The notes beneath the pieces are model-generated. The model was not told where the DNA came from, did not search any database, and saw nothing but the letters and a program-made list of their open reading frames with translations. A stretch of 64,000 nt of DNA from contig NZ_JAXCLW010000003.1 of NCBI RefSeq assembly GCF_034044715.1, positions 372,001-436,000 on the forward strand. Direction: 5' to 3'. The translations under genes were made by a program, and so were the position numbers. Shown piece after piece: positions 35,101 through 45,045 of the stretch (position 1 is the stretch's first letter; every line of letters starts with the position of its first letter). This DNA comes from Dongia_B soli (GTDB lineage Bacteria; Pseudomonadota; Alphaproteobacteria; Dongiales; Dongiaceae).

Positions 35101-37116
35101 TCACGGCTCGATCGCCGCTGACGAGCCGGCCCCGGCGCGTTGCAGCGCCGAGATGACCGCATCGCTGGTCAGCAGCTCCGGCAAGACGATTCCCAGCGGT
35201 GCGCCCGGGCCGTAGACGATGTTGAAGGGAATTCCGTAACGGCCGTGATCGGCAAGATAGCGGGCGATCGTGTCGTCCGGTTTGGTCCAATCGGCCTGCA
35301 TGGCCACAACACCGGCCCGCTGGAGCCGGTCGATAACCGGCGGGCGGTCCGTTACCAGCCGTTTATTGGCCTGGCAGGTCACGCACCAAGCCGCTGTCAC
35401 ATCGACGAAAACCACCTTGCCGTCACGCACGAGGGGGGCAATACGTGCCTCCTCGAAGGGCTGCCAGGCGAGCCCCCCGCTACGACTCGCTTCGGCCTGT
35501 TGCCCCGGAAGAAGGCCAAGCTGAATGGCTAGAATCGAGCCGAGCCACAAGGCCGAACCGATCAGGGCTAACGCCAGGACGCGCTTTAACCACAGCATCC
35601 AGCGGCCGGGCTTCGGCAGCCACGTAAGCGCCCCTGGCAGCAACGCCACCACGATGTAAGGCAGAGCAAGCCCAAGGCCGAGCATGGCGAAAATCAGTAG
35701 AATATCGCCGGCCCCGCGCGACAGCGCAAAGCCGACGGCAGTGCCGACGAAAGGCGCCGAACAGGGCGTGGCCATCAATGTTGCCAACATCCCGGTCAGG
35801 AAGGACTTGCCGAGTGCGCTGGTGCCGGATCTCTCCAGTGTCTCGCTCGCCGAGCCGATGAAGGCCGGCAGGGGAATTTCGAACCAGCCGGTGAGATTGG
35901 CGGCGAAGGTCAGGCAGACCAGTATCAGGAGTAACAGAAAGAGCGGTTGCTGGAACTGAATGCCCCAACCGATGGTGGCTCCCGCCGCTTTCAACCCGAC
36001 CAGCGCCAAAGCAAGCAGCAGGAAGGCTGCCAGTACGCCAGCAGCGGTCGAGATAAAGCTGAGACGAATGGTGCGTCGGTCGGCCCCGGCATGATCGGCC
36101 ACACCCGCCAGTTTCAAGGCCAGAACCGGCAAGACACAAGGCATGACATTAAGGATCAGGCCGCCGACGAGGGCGATAGCCAGAATGGGCAAGAGACGTA
36201 CCCATCGCGTCCAACCCAGCGCGTCGCTGTCGGCAATGATCCCGGTCACGCTCGGCCGAACCTTTTGTTCCAGCGCACGCTCACCATCGACCACCGTGAT
36301 CGTCAGATCGCTTTCGCTGAGCTGCGGCGCCTTGGCGCTGCGCGTCACTGGCACGATCAACCGCGCCCGCATTCCCTCGTCGGAGATTTCCGTATTCGGT
36401 GCACCGAAATCGAAGCCAGCCGGTCCCTCAATGACGATATCCGGCATTGCAAAAGGTTGCCCGTCAGACGCGAGATCGGCAACCAATCGGCCATCGGTTG
36501 CGACGCCGAATTGGGTGAGGCGGAAGCCGGCACGCGCACCATCGCCTGGCACGAGAGAACGGAACTTGTTGATGAGGGGCGCATCGTCGCTGAGATCGGC
36601 CGGTGCCGCCGGCATGGCCAAGGTCAGGTTGGCAGTATAAGGGATGCAAACAGTCTCGCAGACCAGATAGCGGATCTGCGCCCGGATCGTCATCGGCTGG
36701 CCCGGCTCCTGCGGCCGGGCGGAAATCGGGAACACCACTTCCTTGCTGTAACCGAAGGTTTGCAAACCAAAAAGCTGGAATCTATGGGGCGCGGGCCAGG
36801 CGATATCCGCGCCAGCCAGATTACGGGAGCCCTGATAATCGATGGTGACGGGATAACCGGCATCGCCGGGGCTTCGCCAGTAAGTCTTCCAGCCAGGTTT
36901 CAGTGTGAAATGCAATCCGAGCGGGATCGTCTTCAGATCACCGGTTCCGGTCACGGCCGAGATCAGGCTTACTTCCGTCTGATCCGTCGTCACGGTCTCG
37001 CTGGACACGGACTCGGCCTTGGCAGGAGCCGGGCAGGCCTGGACCGCCACCGCCAGCAGGACGAATCCGGCCAGCAGCCGATTGATTGCTTTTATGCGCC
37101 ACGCCCGTCGGATCAT
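35101..37116 (-). CDS. DsbD/ScsB-type thiol:disulfide interchange protein
   Basis: Carries reducing power from cytoplasmic thioredoxin across the membrane to periplasmic proteins. About 671 residues: signal peptide; a beta-rich periplasmic domain with the thiol pair VCETVCIPYT near residue 150; a central domain of about eight membrane helices with conserved cysteines in NVMPCVLPVLALK and ATPCSAPFVG; and a C-terminal thioredoxin-like domain with TAAWCVTCQANKRL. The N-domain is of the longer ScsB type rather than E. coli DsbD. ATG at 37116 is chosen over TTG at 37137. Confidence 0.92.
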   Translation of the reverse strand: MIRRAWRIKAINRLLAGFVLLAVAVQACPAPAKAESVSSETVTTDQTEVSLISAVTGTGDLKTIPLGLHFTLKPGWKTYWRSPGDAGYPVTIDYQGSRNLAGADIAWPAPHRFQLFGLQTFGYSKEVVFPISARPQEPGQPMTIRAQIRYLVCETVCIPYTANLTLAMPAAPADLSDDAPLINKFRSLVPGDGARAGFRLTQFGVATDGRLVADLASDGQPFAMPDIVIEGPAGFDFGAPNTEISDEGMRARLIVPVTRSAKAPQLSESDLTITVVDGERALEQKVRPSVTGIIADSDALGWTRWVRLLPILAIALVGGLILNVMPCVLPVLALKLAGVADHAGADRRTIRLSFISTAAGVLAAFLLLALALVGLKAAGATIGWGIQFQQPLFLLLLILVCLTFAANLTGWFEIPLPAFIGSASETLERSGTSALGKSFLTGMLATLMATPCSAPFVGTAVGFALSRGAGDILLIFAMLGLGLALPYIVVALLPGALTWLPKPGRWMLWLKRVLALALIGSALWLGSILAIQLGLLPGQQAEASRSGGLAWQPFEEARIAPLVRDGKVVFVDVTAAWCVTCQANKRLVTDRPPVIDRLQRAGVVAMQADWTKPDDTIARYLADHGRYGIPFNIVYGPGAPLGIVLPELLTSDAVISALQRAGAGSSAAIEP

Positions 37117-37280
37117 GCGGGATTCACCATTTGCCAATCACTTGGGCTGATTATCCTGTCAGTTGCTTTGCATATCGCGTGCCTAACGAGGCTTATACGC
37201 CACTTCGCCGCCGATCACTCACGGGAATATTAGAAGCCTGCCATCTTGTCGCCATCGGCCAGGAGAATTACATTTAGCGG

Positions 37281-37856
37281 ATGACCAGAGGGCTTTTACA
37301 TCAAGGCTTTATGACCGGCCAATTACTGGTCGCCATGCCGCAGATGCGGGACGCCCGTTTTTCCCGGACGGTCATCTATGTTTGCGCCCATACCGGCGAC
37401 GGGGCGATGGGCTTGGTGATCAACCGGCTGGTCGGTTCCCTCACTTTCCCCGATCTTCTGGAACAGCTTGGCATTGACGGCCTTGTCAACGCCGAACACA
37501 TCCGCATCCGCAGCGGCGGGCCGGTGGAGACCGGGCGAGGTTTCGTGCTCCATTCTGCCGATTACCAGGAAGACGCCACCCTCCAGGTGGGCGAGCATGT
37601 CGGCCTGACCGCCACCATCGATATCCTGCGCGATATTGCCGCCGGCAGCGGTCCGAAGCGCAGCTTGCTGGCCCTGGGCTATGCCGGCTGGGGACCTGGT
37701 CAGCTCGACGCCGAAATCCAGGCCAATGCCTGGCTCTGCGTGCCGGCGGATGACGATCTTATTTTCGATGATCAGCTCACCGATAAATGGGAACGATCGA
37801 TCGGCAAGCTGGGGGTCGATTACAAGCTTCTTTCGAGCGACGCCGGCCGCGCCTAG
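37281..37856 (+). CDS. YqgE/AlgH family protein (UPF0301)
   Basis: 191 residues. The N-terminus GQLLVAMPQMRDARFSRTVIYVCAHTGDGAMGLVINR is diagnostic of the YqgE/AlgH family; RSGGPVETGRGFVLHS and LALGYAGWGPGQLDAEI follow. The biochemical role of the family is not established. It is divergent from the DsbD-like gene and converges with the acetyltransferase 18 bp downstream. Confidence 0.92.
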   Translation: MTRGLLHQGFMTGQLLVAMPQMRDARFSRTVIYVCAHTGDGAMGLVINRLVGSLTFPDLLEQLGIDGLVNAEHIRIRSGGPVETGRGFVLHSADYQEDATLQVGEHVGLTATIDILRDIAAGSGPKRSLLALGYAGWGPGQLDAEIQANAWLCVPADDDLIFDDQLTDKWERSIGKLGVDYKLLSSDAGRA

Positions 37857-37874
37857 TCTTCCCTCCACTGCAGA

Positions 37875-38486
37875 TTATTTCACTGGTTCCGCCATGCCCC
37901 GGGAGACCAGCAGGTTTTCCAGGATCAGATCGAACAGCATATGGTCCTGCCAGAAACCGTTGATCTTGAGACAGCTATGCGCGATGCCGATCGGCTGAAA
38001 GCCGAATTTATGTAGCAGGGTCCGGCTGGCGTCATTGCCACCGAGACAGGCGGCTTCCACCCGGTGCAGATGCAGATCGTGAAAAGCAAATGGCAGGGCC
38101 AGCGCCAAGGTCGCGGACATCAGGCCCTGGCGGGCATATTGCTGCCCAAGCCAGTAGCCGATGCTGGCCGCCTGAGCAACGCCGCGTCGCACGCTGTTGA
38201 GATTGACGCCGCCGACCAGCCTGTCATTGGTCCGCTCGAAAATATGGAAGCTATAAGCGACATCGGCGCGCCAGTCGCGCGCCATGCGCGTCGTCCGATC
38301 CCGATAGGTCGCGCGGCTGAGCGCCTCTTCTCCCCAACTCGGCTCCCAAGGTTCGAGAAAAGCTTGGCTCTCGCCACGCAGTCTGGCCCATTGCCGAAAG
38401 TCGCCGAATTGCGGCGGACGCAGATAGACCCGCGCGTTCCTCAATAATGGCGGCGGCGGTGAGAAATGGGGGCCCTTTCCGAACAT
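37875..38486 (-). CDS. GNAT acetyltransferase, RimJ-like
   Basis: 203 residues of the RimJ/RimL N-acetyltransferase family: RVYLRPPQFGDF at the start, GGVNLNSVRRGVAQAASIGYWLG, and the acetyl-CoA region ARQGLMSATLALALPFAFHDLHLHRVEAACLGGNDASRTLLHKFGF. It probably acetylates an N-terminal amine of a protein. It is the last gene of the run ctaC-...-thrC-M16, 16 bp after the M16 peptidase. Confidence 0.9.
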   Translation of the reverse strand: MFGKGPHFSPPPPLLRNARVYLRPPQFGDFRQWARLRGESQAFLEPWEPSWGEEALSRATYRDRTTRMARDWRADVAYSFHIFERTNDRLVGGVNLNSVRRGVAQAASIGYWLGQQYARQGLMSATLALALPFAFHDLHLHRVEAACLGGNDASRTLLHKFGFQPIGIAHSCLKINGFWQDHMLFDLILENLLVSRGMAEPVK

Positions 38487-38502
38487 GCCGCCGCCCCGCG
38501 CG

Positions 38503-39846
38503 TCAGGACAAGCGCTTCCGGAGATCGTCGTAGGGCATCACCTGCCCGATCGGGCCGAGCGTGACCAACGTCGGCGGTGAAACAAGAAACTGCCGGGTGA
38601 TGCGCCGGATGTCATCGGTGGTGACGGCATCGATCTTCGAAACGATCTCCTGCACCGGAATCGCCCGGTCAAAAACCAGCACCTGATTGGCCAACTGCTC
38701 GCAGCGCGCACTGGTCTTTTCCCGCGACATCAGCGTACCAGCCTTCAACTGTGCCGCTGCACGCACGACCTCCTCGTCGTTGAGATCATCCGGCAGGCGC
38801 GCCAGCTCATCGCAGATTACCGGCATCATCTCACCGACTTCCTCTTCGCCGGTGCCGGCATAGACACCGAACAACCCGCAATCGTCGAAGGACGTCGAGA
38901 AACTATTGATGCTGTAGACGAGACCGCGCTTTTCCCGCACTTCAAGGAAGAGCCGTGAGGACATGCCGCCGCCGAAAAGCTGCGACATCACCGAGGCGGT
39001 ATAATAATCGGGATGGTCCTGGGCCACACCATCGAAGCCCAAGGCCACATGCACCTGTTCCAGATCGCGGTTGAGCCGCAGATCGCCGCCGCGATAGCTC
39101 GGCGCTTCGACGAGCGGCCGCGCGCCGGTCGGTAAACGGTCGAAAGCCTTGATCGCCAGATCGACCAGCACGTCGTGATCCACCTTGCCAGCCGCGCAAA
39201 GCACCATCTGGTCGGCGCGATAGCGGCTTTCCAGATAACCGGCCACCACGTCGCGCGGCAGATCGCGCACGATTTCCGCACGCCCCAGAACCGGGCGACC
39301 CATCGACTGGTCGGGATAAGCGATTTCCTGGAAGTGATCGAAGATGATGTCGTCCGGGGTATCCTCGGCCTGGCCGATTTCCTGCAATACGACGGCGCGT
39401 TCGCGTGCCAGCTCGGCTTCCTCGTAAGTCGAGTTCTGGATGATGTCGGCGATGATATCGACCGCCAGCGGCACGTCCTTGGCGAGCACACGGGCATAAT
39501 AGGCCGTCTGCTCGCGACCGGTATAGGCGTTGAGATAACCGCCGACCGCCTCGATCTCGACAACGATGTCGCGGGCGCTGCGCCGCTTCGTCCCCTTGAA
39601 TGCCATATGCTCCAAGAGATGCGCGACACCGTTATGCTCTGCGGGTTCGTGGCGCGTTCCGACCGCAGCCCAGATGCCGATCGCCGCAGTCTCCACCGAT
39701 TCCATGCGGTCGGTGGCGATCCGGAAGCCGTTCGGCAATGTGGTGATACGAACCGTGGATGCGGGATCCAACCCTGCGCTGTTCGAGGCTTGCTTCGTGC
39801 GGGTATTTGTCGTGCCAGATGTCTTAGTCAGTTTCGTCTTCCTCAT
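38503..39846 (-). CDS. M16 family zinc peptidase (mitochondrial processing peptidase-like)
   Basis: 447 residues. The inverted zinc motif HLLEHMAFKGTKRRS (HxxEH) is near residue 77, with the distal Glu in the following AYTGREQTAYYARV...EEAELERERAVV-like region. The C-terminal domain (GGGMSSRLFLEVREKRGLVYS) is well kept. It is the alphaproteobacterial homologue of mitochondrial processing peptidase beta; the native substrates are unknown. The N-terminal 25 residues are Thr/Lys-rich and poorly conserved. It follows thrC by 15 bp. Confidence 0.94.
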   Translation of the reverse strand: MRKTKLTKTSGTTNTRTKQASNSAGLDPASTVRITTLPNGFRIATDRMESVETAAIGIWAAVGTRHEPAEHNGVAHLLEHMAFKGTKRRSARDIVVEIEAVGGYLNAYTGREQTAYYARVLAKDVPLAVDIIADIIQNSTYEEAELARERAVVLQEIGQAEDTPDDIIFDHFQEIAYPDQSMGRPVLGRAEIVRDLPRDVVAGYLESRYRADQMVLCAAGKVDHDVLVDLAIKAFDRLPTGARPLVEAPSYRGGDLRLNRDLEQVHVALGFDGVAQDHPDYYTASVMSQLFGGGMSSRLFLEVREKRGLVYSINSFSTSFDDCGLFGVYAGTGEEEVGEMMPVICDELARLPDDLNDEEVVRAAAQLKAGTLMSREKTSARCEQLANQVLVFDRAIPVQEIVSKIDAVTTDDIRRITRQFLVSPPTLVTLGPIGQVMPYDDLRKRLS

Positions 39847-39861
39847 AACGCTTTGAGATAA

Positions 39862-41271
39862 CTACTGATTCCGCCGACTCGCGAGCACAAAATCCTTCAC
39901 GCGCTCGAGGTTGTTGGGCAGAACCGTCATGCGCTCAGACCGATCGTAAAGGTCGGCAAGGTGGTCCGGCAAGTCCGGCCGGCGACCGGTGGCCCGTTCA
40001 ACCGCCTCGGGGAATTTTGCCGGATGGGCGGTTGCCAGGGCAATGATTGGGATTTCCGGATCCGCCCGCTTGGCTTCCGCGGCCGCAATCCCGATCGCGC
40101 TATGCGGATCGATCAGTTCGCCGGTCCGCTTATAGAGATCGCCCATCGCCGCCAGGGTCGCCTTGTCATCGAAGGCGGCAGCGGCGAACAGCGTTTCGAC
40201 TTGTTTCCAGCTCTGCCGCGGCGCGGTCATGCGGCCCGCCTTGCGGAAATCACCCATGGCCGCCGCCAAGGCCTGGCCGTCTCGGCCATAGAGATCGAAT
40301 AGCAGCCTTTCGAGATTGCTGGAGACCTGGATATCCATGGACGGGCTCAGGCTCGGCTCGACCTGGGTGATCTGCATCGCCGCGGTATTGAAGAAGCGTG
40401 CAAGGATATCATTGCGATTTGAGCCGATGATGAGCGGCGCGATGTCCAGGCCCATTTGCCGCGCGCCATAGCCCGCATAGACATTGCCGAAGTTCCCGCT
40501 GGGAACCGAGAAGCCGATGCGCCGATCTGGTGCGCCGAGCGCCACCGCCCCGACGACATAATAGACGATCTGCGCCATTACCCGCGCCCAGTTGATGGAA
40601 TTCACCGCCGACATGTTCACGCGGTCGCGGAAGGCGTGATCATTGAACATCGCCTTCACCATGTCCTGGCAATCGTCGAAAGTGCCTTCGAGCGCGATGT
40701 TGAACACATTGGCTGAATCGATCGTCGTCATCTGACGGCGCTGCACTTCCGAGACGCGACCCTTCGGATGCAGGATGAAGATGTCGATCGCATCGCGGTC
40801 GCGGCAAGCTTCCAGCGCCGCCGAGCCGGTATCGCCAGAGGTCGCGCCGATGATCGTCACACGCTGCTTTCGCGCTTTCAGCACATGATCATAGAGGCGG
40901 CCGACCAACTGCAAGGCGACATCCTTGAAGGCCAAGGTCGGACCGTGGAATAGCTCCATCAACCAGAGCGACTGGTCGATCTGTTTCAGCGGGACGACGG
41001 CCTGGTGCCGGAAAGCGGCATAGGCATCTTTGACCATAGCGGTGAAATCACCATCGCCGATCTTGCCCCCGGTCTCGCCAATGAGAAAAGGCTGCATGAC
41101 CGCGACGGCGATATCCGCATAGGACTTGCCGCGCAAAGCGCGAATGGCTTCGGTCGTCAGGCTGGGCCAGGTTTCCGGCACATAGAGGCCACCGTCGCGC
41201 GCCAAGCCGGCCAAAAGAACATCGTCGAATTCCAATGCCGGCGCCGCGCCGCGGGTACTGATATAACGCAC
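39862..41271 (-). CDS. thrC: Threonine synthase
   Basis: Converts O-phosphohomoserine to threonine with PLP. 469 residues; N-terminus MRYISTRG typical; PLP lysine in GPTLAFKDVALQL at about residue 116; phosphate-binding GATSGDTGSAA and later SGNFGNVYAGY. It is in the same direction as, and downstream of, the cox genes, while its pathway partner thrB is at 31.2 kb. About 160 bp separates it from the M32 peptidase, so it may have its own promoter. Confidence 0.96.
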   Translation of the reverse strand: MRYISTRGAAPALEFDDVLLAGLARDGGLYVPETWPSLTTEAIRALRGKSYADIAVAVMQPFLIGETGGKIGDGDFTAMVKDAYAAFRHQAVVPLKQIDQSLWLMELFHGPTLAFKDVALQLVGRLYDHVLKARKQRVTIIGATSGDTGSAALEACRDRDAIDIFILHPKGRVSEVQRRQMTTIDSANVFNIALEGTFDDCQDMVKAMFNDHAFRDRVNMSAVNSINWARVMAQIVYYVVGAVALGAPDRRIGFSVPSGNFGNVYAGYGARQMGLDIAPLIIGSNRNDILARFFNTAAMQITQVEPSLSPSMDIQVSSNLERLLFDLYGRDGQALAAAMGDFRKAGRMTAPRQSWKQVETLFAAAAFDDKATLAAMGDLYKRTGELIDPHSAIGIAAAEAKRADPEIPIIALATAHPAKFPEAVERATGRRPDLPDHLADLYDRSERMTVLPNNLERVKDFVLASRRNQ

Positions 41272-41433
41272 AGGGTCAATCCTCTTAACAACGTGCCGAA
41301 CCTAGTAGCCGGGCATGTTCGGTGCAAGTCACCAAGAAGGCCAATGAGAAATGGTCAGCCCACCGATGCAGCAGCGAAATAAGCGGTCCGGCGGCGGCCA
41401 ATGCCACCGGATGTTCCGCACCTGTTCCAGCCG

Positions 41434-42933
41434 TCAGCCGGCTAGATAACGCTGCCGCAGATGGTTCTTGAAGACGGCGATATCCAGCGGCCGGCCGGTC
41501 GCGCGGGTTACGATTTCCGGCGTCGACAGGCTGGACCCCAAGCCGTGAACATTCGTGGCCAGCCAATTCCGCAGCGGTGCGAAATCGCCCCGCCCGATCG
41601 CTGCCGGGATTTCCGGCCTGGCCGCAACGGCAGCCGCGAAGATCTGCGCCGCCGTCATCGCCCCCAGGCTGTAGCAGGGGAAATAGCCGAAGGCCCCATC
41701 ATACCAGTGAATATCCTGCAGACAGCCTTCGCAGTCGCTGGGCACATCGAGCCCAAGCAAGGCCTTGAAACCGTCATTCCAGGCCCCGGGCAAATCGTCC
41801 AGGCTCAGCTCGCCGGCGATCAGCGCCTGTTCCAGGCGATAGCGCAGAATGACATGCGCCGGGTAAGTAACCTCATCGGCATCGACCCGGATGAAGCCCG
41901 GCTTCACACGGGTATAGAGCCGGCGCAGGTTGTCCGGCGCGAAAGCCGCCTCGTTCCCCGGAAAAGCGTCCATCAGGAGCGGCGCGAGATAGCCGCAGAA
42001 AGCCTCGCTGCGGCAAGCCTGCATCTCCATCAGGAGCGACTGGCTTTCATGCATGGTCATGCCGCGCGCCTGACCGACCGGCTGCAGACGCCAATCGGCC
42101 GGCAATTGCCGTTCGTATAGCGCATGGCCGGTTTCGTGGATGATACCCATCAGGGCATAGACGAACTGGCTTTCGTCGTAGCGCGTGGTGATGCGCACAT
42201 CGTCCGGCGTGCCGCCGCAGAACGGGTGCAGGCTGGTGTCGAGACGCCCATGGGTGAAATCGAACCCCATGGTTCCCATGATCCGCTGGCCGAGTTCCTT
42301 TTGCTTGTCGATCGCGAATGGTCCGCGGGGCTCGACCGGGGCCTGCTGTTGCGCTTGATGGGCCAGAACCTCAGCGAGAAAATCCGGCAGGAAAGCCGCG
42401 TAATCGGCAAAGATCGCATCGATTGCGGCGACCTTGGCGCCCGGCTCGTATTGATCCATCAAAGCTTCATAGGGCGAGCAACCGAGCCGCTCGGCCTTCG
42501 CGGCCGCGGCCTGGCGGGTCAGCGAAAGCACTTCCTGCAGATAGGGTTTCACCTGAGCAAAATCCGCTGCCGGCCGCGCCTTGCGCCATATGCCTTCGCA
42601 GGTAGTACAGGCTTTGGTCAGTGCTTCGACCAGATCGCTGTCCAAGGCCGTCGCATGGACGTAGAGCCGCTGCATCTCGGCCAGATTGGCAATCTGCCAG
42701 ACATCAAGCCTGTTGCTTTCCTGCGCCGCGGCCAGAAGCTCTCCGGTTTCGGGCGCCGTCAGCATTTCGTGGCTGACGACATCCAGTGCAGCCAATTGCT
42801 CGGCGCGTGCGCCGTGCCCGCCCTCCGGCATCACCGCCGCCATATCCCAGGTCAACATGCCGGCCGCTTCCCGCAGGGCCGACCAGCGTCGGAAACGGGT
42901 TTCCAGGCTTTTATAAGCGTCGAGAACGGTCAT
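41434..42933 (-). CDS. M32 family carboxypeptidase (Taq type)
   Basis: Zinc metallocarboxypeptidase that trims C-terminal residues from peptides. 499 residues, normal family length; the HExxH motif lies in GIIHETGHALYERQLP near residue 265, and HESQSLLMEMQACRS supplies the third ligand Glu. It starts in a 4-bp ATGA overlap with the SURF1 stop, so it is translationally coupled to the oxidase operon, an unusual partner for such a peptidase. Confidence 0.94.
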   Translation of the reverse strand: MTVLDAYKSLETRFRRWSALREAAGMLTWDMAAVMPEGGHGARAEQLAALDVVSHEMLTAPETGELLAAAQESNRLDVWQIANLAEMQRLYVHATALDSDLVEALTKACTTCEGIWRKARPAADFAQVKPYLQEVLSLTRQAAAAKAERLGCSPYEALMDQYEPGAKVAAIDAIFADYAAFLPDFLAEVLAHQAQQQAPVEPRGPFAIDKQKELGQRIMGTMGFDFTHGRLDTSLHPFCGGTPDDVRITTRYDESQFVYALMGIIHETGHALYERQLPADWRLQPVGQARGMTMHESQSLLMEMQACRSEAFCGYLAPLLMDAFPGNEAAFAPDNLRRLYTRVKPGFIRVDADEVTYPAHVILRYRLEQALIAGELSLDDLPGAWNDGFKALLGLDVPSDCEGCLQDIHWYDGAFGYFPCYSLGAMTAAQIFAAAVAARPEIPAAIGRGDFAPLRNWLATNVHGLGSSLSTPEIVTRATGRPLDIAVFKNHLRQRYLAG

Positions 42934-43655
42934 TGCTGCTCCCGCTGCAGTCGCAGGTGATAGAGAATATAGATGACGATCAGCGCGCCCGCCAGCAAAG
43001 CCCAGGTGATGGCATATTGCAGATGATCGTTGGGCAGATTGATATGGGTTTGCCCGCCTAAAGGATAGCCTCCGGGCACCGGAGCGGGACCCGCGTCGAC
43101 ATATATATCCTGGCGCATCGCAGGCGCGCCGAGATGTTTGGCGATGGCCGGCAGGTCGATGAAGAACCAGACATTCTGATCCGGCTCATTATCCGGCTGC
43201 ATCCAGGCCTTTTGTTGCGAGAGACGGACAATGCCATCGACCGTCAACGTACCTGCCTGCTGCCCGGCTTGGCGCGATTCCGGCAGTTTCTTTTCGGTCG
43301 GCACCCAACCGCGATCGACCAGCACCGTGTCCCCGCCCTGAAGGACGAAAGGCGTCAGGATGTGATAGCCGACATTGCCGTTCATCGACCGCGCCGCCAG
43401 GTAAAGTTCATGATCGTGCTGGTATTGGCCCGTCAGACTCACCCGGCGATATTCGGCGGCGCCGAGATCGCCACCGGCGGCCGGCAGCGCAACCGGCGCG
43501 GCAGTGACGCGCGCCTGGCGATCGGCGATCAAGTTTTCCTTCCAGTGCAGACGTTGCACCTGCCAGATCGAAAGACCGATCATCATCAGGACGGCCGGCA
43601 CCGTAAACAGGGTGGGCCCGAGGGTGGGACGGAATTTCAGCCGTGATAACAACAT
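42930..43655 (-). CDS. SURF1 family cytochrome oxidase assembly protein
   Basis: About 241 residues with two membrane helices, one near the N-terminus (LFTVPAVLMMIGLSIWQVQRLHWK) and one at the C-terminus (ITWALLAGALIVIYILYHLRLQRE). Between them are the periplasmic SURF1 motifs LVDRGWVPTEKK and NDHLQYAITW. SURF1 (Shy1) helps insert heme a into subunit I. The ATG at 43655 gives the normal length; upstream frame overlaps the DUF983 gene. Confidence 0.93.
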   Translation of the reverse strand: MLLSRLKFRPTLGPTLFTVPAVLMMIGLSIWQVQRLHWKENLIADRQARVTAAPVALPAAGGDLGAAEYRRVSLTGQYQHDHELYLAARSMNGNVGYHILTPFVLQGGDTVLVDRGWVPTEKKLPESRQAGQQAGTLTVDGIVRLSQQKAWMQPDNEPDQNVWFFIDLPAIAKHLGAPAMRQDIYVDAGPAPVPGGYPLGGQTHINLPNDHLQYAITWALLAGALIVIYILYHLRLQREQQ

Positions 43656-43665
43656 GTCTTCAGTC

Positions 43666-44067
43666 TCAATGGTCGCCGACGCCACGACTGCTGCCGCCAT
43701 TCTGGCGGAAGCTGTCCTGGGGTCGATGACGAAATTGCAGGGCAATAAGAATGGCTTTAGCCGGCCGCAACAGGCCAAGCGAACCGCCGAGCACCAGGAC
43801 CGAGGTCAATAGCATGACCAGCCAGGCCGGCCAGCCGAACCACGTCCAGATGGAAAAGGCGAAGGGAACCGCAATGGCGAGGACGATGAAGATGACGAAG
43901 ACCGCCGGCCCATCGCCGCTATCGGCGGCCCGCAGGTCAAGCTGGCAAATCTCGCAGCGCTCGACCAGGGTAAGAAAGCCGGAAAAAAGCCCGCCGCGCC
44001 CACAGCGCGGGCAACGGCAGGCTAATCCGGTGCTGACCGGCGACGGTCTGGAGACGCCGCCGGCCAA
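43666..44067 (-). CDS. DUF983 membrane protein
   Basis: 133 residues. An N-terminal zinc ribbon (CRCPRCGRGGLF and CEICQLDLRAADSGDGPAVF) is followed by two membrane helices. DUF983 genes are regularly found between ctaE and surf1 in alphaproteobacteria and are thought to be linked with oxidase assembly; the function is unproven. The only available start is TTG at 44067, because a stop codon precedes it directly. Confidence 0.85.
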   Translation of the reverse strand: MAGGVSRPSPVSTGLACRCPRCGRGGLFSGFLTLVERCEICQLDLRAADSGDGPAVFVIFIVLAIAVPFAFSIWTWFGWPAWLVMLLTSVLVLGGSLGLLRPAKAILIALQFRHRPQDSFRQNGGSSRGVGDH

Positions 44068-44113
44068 TTAAATGATGTCCCCGGCAATCAAGCCGATGGA
44101 ACGAGTGCCGGGC

Positions 44114-44959
44114 TTAGTGGCTGGCATAGGGACCGGAACCACCGCCCCAGATATAGACGAAGATGAACAGGAACAGCCATACCACGTCGACGAAATGCCA
44201 GTACCAGGCGGCGGCTTCGAAGCCGAAATGATGCTCCGGCTTGAAATGGCCGCGGATCGCGCGGAACAGGCAAACCGCGAGGAAAACCGTACCGACGATC
44301 ACGTGGAAGCCGTGGAAGCCGGTCGCCATGAAGAAGGTCGAGGCGAAGACGGTGTCCTTGAAGCCGAAAGCCGCATGGGCATATTCATAAGCTTGGCAGG
44401 CGGTGAAGGTTAGACCCAGCAGGACCGTCAGCGCGAGGCCCTGGATCAGGCCCTTGCGGTCGCCTTCACGCAGCGCATGGTGCGCCCAGGTGACCGTGCA
44501 ACCCGACGTCAGCAGGATCAGGGTGTTGAGCAGCGGCAGTTCGAACGGATCGAACGGATGAATGCCCTTCGGCGGCCAGACGCCGCCGATACCTTCCTTC
44601 GGGAAGAGCGCGGCATCGAAGAAAGCCCAGAAGAAGGCGGCGAAGAACATCACTTCGGAAGCGATGAACATCGACATGCCGTAGCGCAGGCCGATCTGCA
44701 CGACCGGATTGTGGTGCCCCTGATGCTCGGCTTCATCGACGATGTCGCTGAACCAGAAGAACATCGTGCCGAGGATGAAGACGATACCCGGCGCAATCCA
44801 CCAGATCGGCGGCAAACCGCCCAATGGCTGATCATGCATAAACTGGATCATGCCCGCGGCGAACATCAGGCCGCCCAAAGAGCCGGTCAACGGCCACGGG
44901 CTGGGATTCACCAGATGATACGGATGATTGGCCTTGTGGGCGCTATCTGCTGCACTCAT
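44114..44959 (-). CDS. ctaE: Cytochrome c oxidase subunit III
   Basis: 281 residues, seven membrane helices, including WPLTGSLGGLMFAAGMI, the SSEVMFF-like segment ASEVMFFAAFFWAFFDAALFP, and the C-terminal FEAAAWYWHFVDVVWLFLFIFVYIWG. This is the normal sequence pattern of aa3-type subunit III, which stabilises the oxygen-reducing core. ATG at 44959 with GGGAAGAG upstream is preferred to a GTG two codons earlier. Follows ctaG in the operon. Confidence 0.96.
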   Translation of the reverse strand: MSAADSAHKANHPYHLVNPSPWPLTGSLGGLMFAAGMIQFMHDQPLGGLPPIWWIAPGIVFILGTMFFWFSDIVDEAEHQGHHNPVVQIGLRYGMSMFIASEVMFFAAFFWAFFDAALFPKEGIGGVWPPKGIHPFDPFELPLLNTLILLTSGCTVTWAHHALREGDRKGLIQGLALTVLLGLTFTACQAYEYAHAAFGFKDTVFASTFFMATGFHGFHVIVGTVFLAVCLFRAIRGHFKPEHHFGFEAAAWYWHFVDVVWLFLFIFVYIWGGGSGPYASH

Positions 44960-45045
44960 TTCCACTCTTCCCTTCTTGACCGCCCCTGGAAATCAGGACG
45001 GCTACATCCCCATAAAACATGCGCCGAACGGGTCGGCAATCATGG

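Noticed and set aside
35947..37233. 428-codon open frame antisense to the DsbD-like gene
   Set aside because: Opposite a gene with clear domains, and no domain is visible in the antisense product.
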